A stretch of 64,000 bases of DNA from Petrolisthes cinctipes (lineage: Eukaryota; Arthropoda; Malacostraca; Decapoda; Porcellanidae), in contig JAWQEG010000717.1 in assembly GCA_033782935.1 (NCBI GenBank), forward strand, positions 806,001 to 870,000, given 5' to 3'. A model generated the notes under the pieces. That model did no database searches. It saw nothing but the letters and a program-made list of their open reading frames with translations, and was not told where the DNA came from. Position 1 is the first letter of the stretch, and every line of letters begins with the position of its first letter. Position numbers and translations under genes: made by a program. This document shows, in pieces, positions 1-10,849 of this stretch.

Positions 1-174
1 GACTGTAAATATCAACAGTCATTCATAGGGTGGTGGGTGTGTGAGTGTTATTACAGAGCTTGGACTGTAAATATCAACAGTCATTCATGGAGTGGTGGGT
101 GTTTGGGTGTCATTACAGTGCTTAGACTGTAAATATCAACAGTCATTTATGGGGTGATGGGTGTGACTGTGTCA

Positions 175-194
175 TTACAGTGCTTGGACTGTAA
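175..194 (+). other. Inter-monomer inverted repeat (7-bp arms), exemplar
   Basis: TTACAGT (175-181) and ACTGTAA (188-194) are perfect reverse complements around the 6-base loop GCTTGG. The element spans the junction of two monomers. It is present wherever the consensus tail CATTACAGTGCTTG is followed by GACTGTAA. Variants with CATTACAGAG or CATTACATTG tails break it. It shares ACTGT with the dyad at 187-206, so the two hairpins cannot form on the same strand at once. Any role is unproven. Confidence 0.7.
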
Positions 195-206
195 ATATCA
201 ACAGTC
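187..206 (+). other. Intra-monomer inverted repeat (6-bp arms), exemplar
   Basis: GACTGT (187-192) and ACAGTC (201-206) are perfect reverse complements around the 8-base loop AAATATCA. Most monomers keep it. Units reading AACCATCATTC or AACTATAATTC in the right arm lose it, and GATTGT units keep it only through a T-G wobble in RNA. Near the array end several units have small changes in the right arm (for example TCAAGTCATTC). Whether it forms in DNA or RNA cannot be told from sequence. Confidence 0.7.
190..197 (+). other. TGTAAATA motif (Pumilio-type element in + strand RNA; forkhead-like in DNA), exemplar
   Basis: TGTAAATA exactly matches the PUF/Pumilio consensus UGUANAUA if the + strand is transcribed. 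Its GTAAATA part matches the forkhead core RYAAAYA on DNA. It occurs in every monomer with the consensus start. It is lost in units starting GACTGAAAAT, GACTATAAAT, GATTGTAATT or GATTAAAATA. The match is seen in the sequence; occupancy by either protein family is conjecture. Confidence 0.4.
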
Positions 207-3200
207 ATTCATGGGTTGATGGGTGTGTGGGCGTCATTACAGAGCTTGGATTGTAAATATCAACAGTCATTTATGGAGTGGTGGGTGTTTAGGTGTCATT
301 ACAGTGCTTGGACTATGAATATCAACAGTCAATCATTTAATGGTGGTTGTCAGGGTATCATTACAGTGCTTGGACTTTAAATATTAACAATCATTCATGG
401 GGTGGTAGGTGTGTGGGTGTCATTAAAGTGCTTGGACTGTAAATATCAACAGTCATTCATGGGGTGGTGAGTGTGTCTGTGTCATTAGCGTTCGTGGACT
501 GTAAATTTCAACCATCATTCATTGGGTGGTGGGTGTGTGGATGTCATTACAGTGCTTGGTCTGTAAATATTACAAGTCATCCATTCTGTGGTGGGTGTCA
601 TTAGAGTGCATGGACTGTAAATATTAACAGTCATTCATAGGTCGGTGAGTGTGTGGATGTCATTACAGTGCTTGGACTGAAAATATCAACCAACATTAAT
701 GGGGTGGTAAGTGTGTGGGCGTCATTACAGTTCTTGAACTGTAAATATCAACAGTAATTCATTCATTGTGGTGGGTGTGTGAGTGTCATTACAGAGCTTG
801 GACTGTAAATATCAACAGTTATTCATGGGGTGGTGGGTGTGTGGGTATCATGAAAGTGCTTGGACTGTAAATATCAACAGTCATTCATGGGGTGGTGAGT
901 GTGTGGGTGTTATTGCAGTTCTTGGACTGTAAATATCAACCATCATTCATTGGGTGGTGGGTGTGTGAATGTCATTACAGTGCTTGGACTGAAAATATCA
1001 ACAGTCATTTATGGGGTGGTGGGTGTGTCGGTGTCATTACAGTGCTTGGACTATAAATATCAACCATCATTTATTTGGTGGTGGGTGTGTGGGTGTCATT
1101 ACATTGCTTGGACTGTAAATATCAACAGTCATTCATAGGGTGGTGGGTGTGTGGGTGTCATTACATTGCTTGGACTGTAAATATCAACCATAATTCATGG
1201 TGTTGTGGGTGTGGGGGTGTCATTACAGTGCTTGGACTGTAAATATCAACAGTCAATCATGGGGTGGTGGGTGTGTGGGTGTCATTACAGTGCGTGGACT
1301 GTAAATATCAACAGTCTTTCATGGAGTGGTGGGTGTATTGGTGTCACTACAGTGATTTGATTGTAAAAATCAACAGTCATTCATAGGGTGGTGGGAATCA
1401 TTAGAGTGCTTGGACTGTAAATATCAACAGTCATTCTTGGGGTTGTGGGTGTGTGGGTGTCATTACAGTGCTTGGACTGTAAATATCAACAGTCAATCAT
1501 GGGGTGGTGGGTGTGTGGTTGTCATTACAGTTCTTGGACTGTAAATATCATCAGTCATTCATGGGGTGGTGGGTGTATGGGTGTCATTACAGTGTTTTGA
1601 TTGTAAATATCAACAGTTATTCATAGGGTGGTGTGTATCATTAAAGTGCTTGAACTGTAAATATCAACAGTCATTCATGGGGCTGTGGTTGTGTGGGTGT
1701 CATTACAGTGCTTGGACTGTAAATATCAACTATAATTCAAGGGGTCGTGGGTGTTGGGGTGTCATTACATTGCTTCGACTGTAAATATCAACAGTCATTT
1801 ATGGGGTGGTGGGTGTGTGGGAGTCATTACAGTGCTTGGACTGAAAATATCAACAGTCATTCATGGGGTGGTAGGTGTGTGAGTGTCACTACAGTGAATT
1901 GATTGTAATTATCAACAGTCAGTTACAGGGTGGTGGGTGTCATTACAGTGCTTGGACTGTAAATATCAACAGTCATTCATGGGATGGTGGTTGTGTGAGT
2001 GTCATTACAGTGATTTGATTAAAATATTAACAGTCATTCATAAGGTGGTGGGTATCATTAGAGTGCTTGGACTGTAAATATCAACAGTCAATCATGGGGT
2101 GGTGTGTGTATGGTTGTCATTACCGTTCTTGGACTGTAAATATCAACAGTCATTCATGAAGTGGTGGGTGTGTGGGTGTCATTACAGTGTTTTGATTGTA
2201 AATATCAACAGTCATATATTGGGTGGTAGGTATCATTAAATTGCTTGGACTGTAAATATCAACAGTCATTCATGGGGCTGTGGGTGTGTGGGTGTCATTA
2301 CAGTGCTTGGACTGTAAATATTAACTATAATTCATGGGGTCGTGGGTGTTGGGGTGTCATTACATTGCTTTGTCTGTAAATATCAACAGTCATTTATGGG
2401 GTGGTGGGTGTGAGGGTGTCAGTACAGTGCTTGGACTGTAAATATCAACAGTCAATCATGGGGTGGTGGGTGTGTGGGTGTCATTACAGTGCTTGGGCTG
2501 TAAATATCAACAGTCATTCTTGGGGTGGTGGGTGTGTTGGTGTCATTACAGTGTTTTGATTGTAATTATCAAAAGTCATTCATAGGGTGGTGTGTGTCTT
2601 TACAGTGCTTGGTATGTAAATATCAACTATAATTCATGGGGTCGTGGGTGTGGGGGTGTCATTACAGTGCTTGGACTGTAATTATCAACAGTCAATCATG
2701 GGGTGGTGGGTGTGTGGGTGTCATTACAGTGCTTGAACTGTAAATATCAACAGTCATTCATGGGGTAGTGGGTGTATGGGTGTCATTACAGTGATTTGAT
2801 TGTAAATATTAACAGTCATTCATAGGGTGGTGGGTATCACTAGAGTGCTTGGACTGTAAATATCAACAGTCATTAATGGGGTTGTGGGTGTCATTACAGT
2901 GCTGTGACTGAAAATATCAACTATAATTCATGGGGTCGTGTGTATTGGGGTGTCATTACTGTGCTTTGAGTGTAAATATCAACAGTCATTAATTGGGTGG
3001 TGGGTAGCATTACAGTGCTTGGACTGTAAATATCAACAGTCATTCATAGGGTGATGGGTGTGTGGGTGTCATTACATTGCTTGGACTGTAAATATAAACA
3101 GTCATTTATAGGGTGGTTGGAGGTTGGGTGTCATTACATTGCTTGGACTGTAAATATCATCAGTCATTCATGGGGTTGTAGGTCTGTGGGTTTCATTACA

Positions 3201-4351
3201 GTGCTTGGACTGTAAATATCAACAGTCAATCATGGGGTGGTGGGTGTGTGGGTATCATTACAGTGCTTGGACTGTAAATATCAACAGTCATTCATGGGGT
3301 AGTGGGTGTATGGGTGTCATTACAGTGATTTGATTAAAATATTAACAGTCATTCATAGGGTGGTGGGTATCATTAGAGTGCTTGGACTGTAAATATCAAC
3401 AGTCATTCATAGGACTGTGGGTGTGTGGGTGTCATTACAGTGCTTGGAATGGAAATATCAACTATAATTCATGGGGTCGTGGGTGTTGGGGTGTCATTAC
3501 AGTGCTTTGACTGTAAATATGAACAGTCATTTATGTGGTGGTGGGTGTGTGGGAGTCATTACAGTGCTTGGACTGAAAATATCAACAGTCATTCATGGGG
3601 TGGTATGTGTGTGAGTGTCATTTCAGAGATTTGATTGTAATTATCAACAGTCATTTACAGGGTGGTGGGTGTCATTACAGTGCTTGGACTGTAAATATCA
3701 ACAGTCATTCATGGGATGGTGGTTGTGTGAGTGTCATTACAGTGATTTTATTAAAATATTAACAGTCATTCATAGGGTGGTGGGTATCATTAGAGTGCTT
3801 GGACTGTAAATATCAACAGTCAATCATGGGGTGGTGTGTCTATGGCTGTCATTACAGTGCTTGGAATGGAAATATCAACTATAATTCATGGGGACGTGGG
3901 TGTTGGGGTGTCATTACATTGCTTTGACTGTAAATATCAACAGTCATTTACGGGGTGGTGGGTGTGAGGGTGTCATTACTGTGCTTGGGCTGTAAATATC
4001 AACAGTCTTTCATGGGGTGGTAGGTGTGTGAGTGTCATTACAGTGTTTTGATTGTAATTATCAACAGTCATTCATAGGGTGGTAGGTGTCATTACAGTGC
4101 TTGGACTGTAAATATCAACAGTCAATCATAGGGTAATCGGTGTGTGAGTGTCATTACAGAGCTTGAACTGTAAATATCAACAGTCATTCATGGGGTGGCG
4201 GGTGTGTGGATGTCATTACAGTGTTTGGACTGTAAATATCAACAGTCAATCATGGGGTGGTGGGTGTGTGGGTGTCATTACAGTGCTTGGACTGTAAATA
4301 TCAACAGTCATTCTTGGGGTGGTGGGTGTGTTGGTGTCATTACAGTGTATT

Positions 4352-4405
4352 GATTGTAATTATCAACAGTCATTCATAGGGTGGTGGGTGTCATTACAGT
4401 GCTTG
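4352..4405 (+). repeat. Exemplar 54-bp short monomer
   Basis: This unit begins GATTGTAATTATC and is 8 bp shorter than the standard unit. The core reads GGTGGTGGGTGTCATTAC instead of GGTGGTGGGTGTGTGGGTGTCATTAC, so exactly GTGTGGGT is missing. In the long form GGGTGT occurs twice at an 8-bp spacing, so the short form looks like a slippage deletion between them. Short units usually begin GATT rather than GACT and follow a unit ending GATTT or GTTTT. They recur every few monomers. A 53-bp sister form begins GATTAAAATATTAAC. Confidence 0.9.
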
Positions 4406-6220
4406 GACTGTAAATATCAACAGTAATTCATGGGGTGGTGGTTGTGTGGGTGTAATTACATTGCTTGGACTGTAAATATCAACCATAATTCATGGTGTGG
4501 TGGGTGTGGGGGTGTCATTACAGTGATTGGACTGTAAATATCAACAGTCAATCATGGGGTGGTGGGTGTGTGGGTGTCATTACAGTGCTTGGACTGTAAA
4601 TATCAACAGTCTTTCATGGGGTGGTGGGTGTATGGGTGTCATTACAGTGATTTGATTGTAAATATCAACAGTTATTCATAGGGTGGTGGGTATCATTAAA
4701 GAGCTTGAACTGTAAATATCAACAGTCATTCATGGGGCTGTGGGTGTGTGGGTGTCATTACAGTGCCTGGACTGTAAATATCAACTATAATTCAAGGGGT
4801 CGTGGGTGTTGGGGTGTCATTACATTGCTTCGACTGTAAATATCAACAGTCATTTATTGGGTGGTGGGTGTGTGGGAGTCATTACAGTGCTTGGACTGAA
4901 AATATCAACAGTCATTCATGGTGTGGTAGGTGTGTGAGTGTCACTACAGTGATTTGATTGTAATTATCAACAGTCAGTTACAGGGTGGTGGGTGTCATTA
5001 CAGTGCTTGGACTGTAAATATCAACAGTCATTCATGGGATGGTGGTTGTGTGAGTGTCATTACAGTGTTTTGATTGTAAATATCAACAGTCATTCAAGAA
5101 GTGGTGGGTGTATGGGTGTCATTACAGTGTTTTGATTGTAAATATTAACAGTCATTCATTGGGTAGAAGGTATCATTAAAGTCCTTGGACTGTAAATATC
5201 AACAGTCATTCATGGGGCTGTGGGTGTGTGGGTGTCATTACAGTGCTTGGACTGTAAATATTAACTATAATTCATGGGGTCGTGGGTGTTGGGGTGTCAT
5301 TACATTGCTTTGACTGTAAATATCAACAGTCATTAATGGGATGGTGGGTGTGAGGGTGTCATTACAGTGCTTGGATTGTAAATATCAACAGTCTTTCATG
5401 GGGTGGTAGGTGTGTGAGTGTCATTACAGTGTTTTGATTGTAATTATCAACAGTCATTTATAGGGTGGTGGGTGTCATTACAGTGCTTGGACTGTAAATA
5501 TCAACAGTCAATCATAGGGTAATGGGTGTGTGGGGGTCATTAAAGTGCTTGGACGGTAAATATCAACAGTCATTTATAGGGTGGTGGGTGTTTGGGTGTC
5601 ATTACATTGCTTGGACTGTAAATATCAACAGTCAATCATGGGGTGGTGGGTGTGTGGGTGTCATTACAGTGATTGGACTGTAAATATCAACAGTCATTCA
5701 TAGGGTGGTGGGTGTGTGAGTGTTATTACAGAGCTTGGACTGTAAATATCAACAGTCGTTCATTGAGTGGTGGGTGTGTGGGGGTCATTACAGTGCTTGG
5801 ACTGTAAATATGAACAGTCATTGTTGGGGTGGTGGTTGTGTGGGTGTCATTACAGTTCTTAGACTGTAAATATCAACAGTCATTTATGGGGTGATGGGTG
5901 TGACTGTGTCATTACAGTGCTTGGACTGTAAATATTAACCATCATTCATTGGGTGGTGGGTGAGTAGGTGTCATTACAGTGCTTGGACTGTAAATATATT
6001 AACAGTCATTCGTAGGGTAATGAGTGTGTGGGTGTTATTACAGTGCTTTGACTGTAAATATCAACAGTCATTCAGAGATTTGTTGATGTCATTAGAGTGC
6101 TTGGACTGTAAATATTAACAGTCATTCATGGGGTGGTGGGTGTGTGGATGTCATTACAGTGCTTGGACTGAAAATATCAACAGTCATTTATGGGGTGGTG
6201 AGTGTGTGGGTGTCATTACA

Positions 6221-6598
6221 GTGCTTGGACTGAAAATATCAACAGTCATTCATGGGGTGGTATGTGTGTGAGTGTCATTTCAGAGATTTGATTGTAATTA
6301 TCAACAGTCATTTACAGGGTGGTGGGTGTCATTACAGTGCTTGGACTGTAAATATCAACAGTCATTCATGGGATGGTGGTTGTGTGAGTGTCATTACAGT
6401 GATTTTATTAAAATATTAACAGTCATTCATAGGGTGGTGGGTATCATTAGAGTGCTTGGACTGTAAATATCAACAGTCAATCATGGGGTGGTGTGTCTAT
6501 GGCTGTCATTACAGTGCTTGGAATGGAAATATCAACTATAATTCATGGGGACGTGGGTGTTGGGGTGTCATTACATTGCTTTGACTGTAAATATCAAA
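6221..6598 (+). repeat. Patch copied from within block A
   Basis: At 6,220/6,221 the match to the block at 10,850 stops (CATTACAGTGC here, CATTACATTGC there). The sequence then follows 3,564-3,941 at an offset of 2,657 bp, including the rare variants CATTTCAGAGATTTG and GATTTTATTAAAAT. The match ends around 6,598. This looks like an internal duplication or unequal-exchange junction. Confidence 0.75.
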
Positions 6599-9500
6599 AG
6601 TCATTTATGGGGTAGTGGGTGTATGGGTGTCATTACAGTGATTTGATTAAAATATTAACAGTCATTTATAGGGTGGTGGGTATCATTAGAGTGCTTGGAC
6701 TGTAAATATCAATAGTCATTAATGGGGTTGTGGGTGTGTGGGTGTCATTACAGTGCTTGGACTGTAAATATCAACCATAATTCATGGGTTCGTGGGTGTT
6801 GGGGTGTCATTACAGTGCTTTGAGTGTAAATATCAACAGTTATTTATTGGGTGGTGGGTAGCCTTACAGTGCTTGGACTGTAAATATCAACAGTCAATCA
6901 TAGGGTGATGGCTGTGTGGGTGTCATTACAATGCTTGGACTGTAAATATACACAGTCATTCATGGGGTTGTGGGTGAGTGGCTGTCATTACAGTGCTTGG
7001 ACTGTGAATATCAAGAGTCATTCGTAGGGTGATGGGTGTGTGGGTGTCATTACAGAGCTTGGACTGTAAATATCAACAGTCATTTATAGGGTGGTTGGAG
7101 TTTGGGTGTCATTACATTGCTTGGACTGTAAATATCAACAGTCATTCATGGGGTTGTAGGTGTGTGGGTGTCATTACAGTGCTTGGACTGTAAATATCAA
7201 CAGCCTCTCATGCGGTGGTGGGTGTTTGGGTATCATTACAGTGCTTTGACTGTAAATATCAACAGTCATTCATGGGGTAGTGGGTGTATGGGTGTCATTA
7301 CAGTGATTTGATTAAAATATTAACAGTCATTCATAGGGTGGTGGGTATCATTAGAGTGCTTGGACTGTAAATATCAACAGTCATTCATGGGGCTGTGGGT
7401 GTGTGGGTGTCATTACAGTGCTTGGAATGGAAATATCAACTATAATTCATGGGGTCGTGGGTGTTGGGGTGTCATTACAGTGCTTTCACTGTAAATATCA
7501 ACAGTCATTTATGGGGTGGTGGGTGTGAGGGTGTCATTACAGTGCTTGGACTGAAAATATCAACAGTGATTCATGGGGTGGTAGGTGTGTGAGTGTCGTT
7601 ACAGTGTATTGATTGTAATTATCAACAGTCATTCATAGTGTGGTGGGTGTCATTACAGTGCTTGGACTGTAAATATCAACAGTCATTCATGGGGTGGTGG
7701 TTGTGTGGGAGTCATTACAGTGCTTGGACTGTAAATATCAACCATCATTTATTGGGTGGTGGGTGAGTGGGTGTCATTACAGTGCTTGGACAGTGAATAT
7801 CAACAGTCATTCATAGAGTGCTTTGACTGTAAATATCAATAGTCATTCAGAGATTGGTTGATGTCATTAGAGTGCTTGGACTGTATATATTAACAGTCAT
7901 TCATGGGGTGGTGGGTGTGTGGATGTCATTACAGTGCTTGGACTAAAAATATCAACAGTCATTTATGGGGTGGTGAGTGTGTGGGTGTCATTACATTGCT
8001 CGGACTATAAATATCAACCATCATTTATGGGGTTGTGGGTGTGTGGGTGTCATTACAGTGCTTGGACTGTAAATATCAACAGTCAATCGTGGCGTGGATG
8101 GTATGTGGGTGTCATTACAGTGTTTTGATTGTAAATATCAACAGTCATTCATAGGGTGGTGGGTATCATAAAGTGCTTGGATTGTAAATATCAACAGTCA
8201 TTCATAGGGCTGTGGGTGTGTGGGTGTCATTACAGTGCTTGGAATGTAAATATCAACTATAATTCATGGGGTCGTGGGTGTTGGGGTGTCATTACAGTGC
8301 TTTGACTGTAAATATCAACAGTCATTTTTGGGGTGGTGGGTTTGAGGGTGTCATTACAGTGCTTGGTCTGAAAATATCAACAGTCATTCATGGGGTGGTA
8401 GGTGTGTGTGTCGTTACAGTGTATTGATTGTAATTATCAACAGTCATTCATAGGGTGGTGGGTGTCATTACAGTCCTTGGACTGTAAATATCAACAGTCA
8501 TTCATGGGGTGGTGGTTGTGTGGGAGTCATTACAGTGCTTGGACTGTAAATATCAACAGTCATTCATGGGGTGGTGGGTGTTGGGGTGTCATTACAGTGC
8601 TTGGACTGTAATTATCAACAGTCAATCATGGGATGGTGGGTGTGTGGGTGTCATTACAGTGCTTGAACTGTAAATATCAACAGTTATTCATGGGATAGTG
8701 GGTGTATGGGTGTCATTACAGTGATTTGATTGTAAATATTAACAGTCATTCATTGGGTGGTGGGTATCACTAGAGTGCTTGGACTGTAAATATCAACCAT
8801 AATTCATGGGGTCGTGGGTGTTAGGGTGTCATTACTGTGCTTTAATTGTAAATATCAACAGTCATTTATTGGTTGGTGGGTAGCATTACAGTGCTTGGAC
8901 TGTAAATATCAACAGTCATTCATAGGGTGAAGGGTGTGTGGGTGTCATTACAGTGCTTGGACTGTAAATATCAACAGTCATTTATAGGGTGGTTGGAGTT
9001 TGGGTGTCATTACATTGCTTGGACTGTAAATATCAACCGTCAATCATGGGGTGGTGGGTGTTTGGGTGTCATTACAGTGCTTGGACTATAAATATCAACA
9101 GTCATTCATAGGGTGGTGGGTGTGTGAGTGTTATTACAGAGCTTGGACTGTAAATATCAACAGTCATTCATGGAGTGGTGGGTGTGTGGGTGTCATTACA
9201 GTTCTTGGACTGTAAATATCAACAATCATTCGTGGGGTGGTGGTTGTGTGAGTGTCATTACAGTGCTTAGACTATAAATATCAACAGTCATTTATGTGGT
9301 GATGGGTGTTACTGTGTCATTACAGTGCTTGGACTGTAAATATAAACAGTCATTCATGGAGTGGTGAGTGTGTGGGTGTTATTACAGTGCTTTGATTGTA
9401 AATATCGACAGTCATACAGAGGTTGGTGGGTGTCATTAGAGTGCTTAGACTGTAAATATCAAGAGTCATTCTTGGGGTGGTGGTTGTGTGGGTGTCATTA

Positions 9501-10849
9501 CAGTGCTTAGATTGTAAATATCAACAGTCATTTAAGAGGTGATGGGTGTGACTGTGTCATTACAGTGCTTTGACTGTAAATATCAACAGTCATTCATGGG
9601 TTGATGGGTGTGTAGGTGTCATTACAGAGCTTGGACTGTAAATATCAACAGTCATTCATGGAGTGGTGGGTGTTTGGGTTTAATTACAGTGTTTGGACTA
9701 TGAATATCAACAGTCAATCATGGGATGGTGGTTGTCGGGGTGTCATTACAGTGCTTGGACTGTAAATATCAACAGTCAATTATGGGGTGGTAGGTGTGTG
9801 GGTGTTATTACAGTGCTTGGACTGTAAATATCAACAGTCATTCATGGGGTAGTGGGTGTATGGGTGTCATTACAGTGATTTGATTGTAAATATTATCAGT
9901 CATTCATAGGGTGGTGGGTATCATTAGAGTGCTTGGACTGTAAATATCAACTGTCATTAATGGGGTTGTGGGTGTGTGGGTGTCATTACAGTGCTTGGAC
10001 TGTAAATATCAACTATAATTCATGGGGTCGTAGTTGTGTGAGTGTCATTACAGTGCTTAGACTATAAATATCAACAGTCATTAATGGGGTAATGGGTGTG
10101 ACTGTGTCATTACAGTGCTTGGACTGTAAATATCAACAGTCATTCATGGGGTGGTGAGTGTGTGGGTGTTATTACAGTGCTTTGATTGTAAATATCAACA
10201 GTCATTCAGAGGTTGGTGGGTGTCATTAGAGTGCTTAGACTGTAAATATCAACAGTCATTCTTGGGGTGGTCGTTGTGTGGGTGTCATTACAGTGCTTAG
10301 ACTGTAAATATCAACAGTCATTTATGGAGTGATGGGTGTGACTGTGTCATTACAGTGCTTGGACTGTAAATATCAACAGTCATTCATGGGTTGATGGGTG
10401 TGTGGGTGTCATTACAGAACTTGGACTGTAAATATCAACAGTTATTCATGGTCTGGTGCGTGTTTGGTTGTCATTACAGTGCTTGGACTATTAATATCAA
10501 CAGTCAATCATGGGATGGTGGTTATCGGGGTGTCATTACAGTGCTTGGACTGTAAATATCAACAGTCAATCATGGAGTGGTGGGTGTGTGGGTGTCATTA
10601 CAGTTCTTGAACTGTAAATATCAACAGTCATTTATAGGGTGGTGGGTAGCATTACAGTGCTTGGACTGTAAATATCAACAGTCATTCTTAGGGTGATGGG
10701 TGTGTGGGTGTCATTACAGTGCTTGGACTGTAAATATCAACAGTCATTTATAGGGTGGTTGGAGTTTGGGTGTCATTATATTGCTTGGACTGTAAATATC
10801 AACAGTCAATCATGGGGTGGTGGGTGCTTGGGTGTCATTACAGTGCTTG
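6599..10849 (+). repeat. HOR block B, copy 1
   Basis: Satellite units whose order recurs from about 23,060 on (offset 16,461 at 6,600; 16,995 at 7,091; 16,933 from 8,402). Relative to the later copy it lacks 534 bp near 7,031 and has one extra 62-bp unit near 7,957-8,018. Diagnostic variants include GTGACTGTGTCATTAC, TTCAGAGGTTGGTGGGTG and TTGGAGTTTGGG. It carries AACTGT/ACAGTT double-changed dyads (8,666-8,685). There are no genes. Confidence 0.85.

Larger units (their letters stand above)
187..248 (+). repeat. Exemplar 62-bp monomer
   Basis: A representative full-length unit, from GACTGT at 187 to the base before the next GATTGT at 249. Its parts in order are the dyad GACTGT (187-192) / ACAGTC (201-206), then TCATTCATG, a G/T-rich core, and the CATTACAG-type tail that joins the next unit. 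Across the array the first 20 bases and the CATTACAGTGCTTG tail are the most conserved. The core and the ATTCATGGGG segment carry most of the variants that distinguish HOR positions. Confidence 0.95.
1..6220 (+). repeat. HOR block A, copy 1
   Basis: Satellite units in an order that recurs at 10,850-17,069 with a constant offset of 10,849 bp. The offset was checked at many points (899/11,748; 1,566/12,415; 3,425/14,274; 5,991/16,840). Only isolated substitutions were seen, for example TAGAGTGCAT near 609 against TAGAGTTCAT near 11,458, and AAATATAAAC near 3,099 against AAATATCAAC. The true left end is unknown because the window starts here. It contains one copy of the GGTAGAAGGT marker of the 2,178-bp HOR (5,162). 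There are no genes. Confidence 0.9.

Noticed and set aside
171..182. Splice acceptor-like CATTACAG|TG in each monomer
   Set aside because: There is no polypyrimidine tract before it, no matched donor pattern and no coding exon.
222..240. Telomere or Rap1-like TG-rich core (GGTGTGTGGGTGT matches the budding-yeast Rap1 consensus on the other strand)
   Set aside because: A 64-kb gene-free satellite is not a budding-yeast context, and the TG stretch is a fixed part of a 62-bp unit rather than an irregular TG1-3 tract. The match is likely coincidental.
1768..1790. CENP-B box candidate around the GCTTCGACTG variants
   Set aside because: It has TTCG but lacks the required downstream A and CGGG, so it fails the CENP-B core consensus.
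6221..6598. Possible non-satellite insertion at the block A/B seam
   Set aside because: The sequence is satellite and matches 3,564-3,941, so it is an internal copy rather than foreign DNA.
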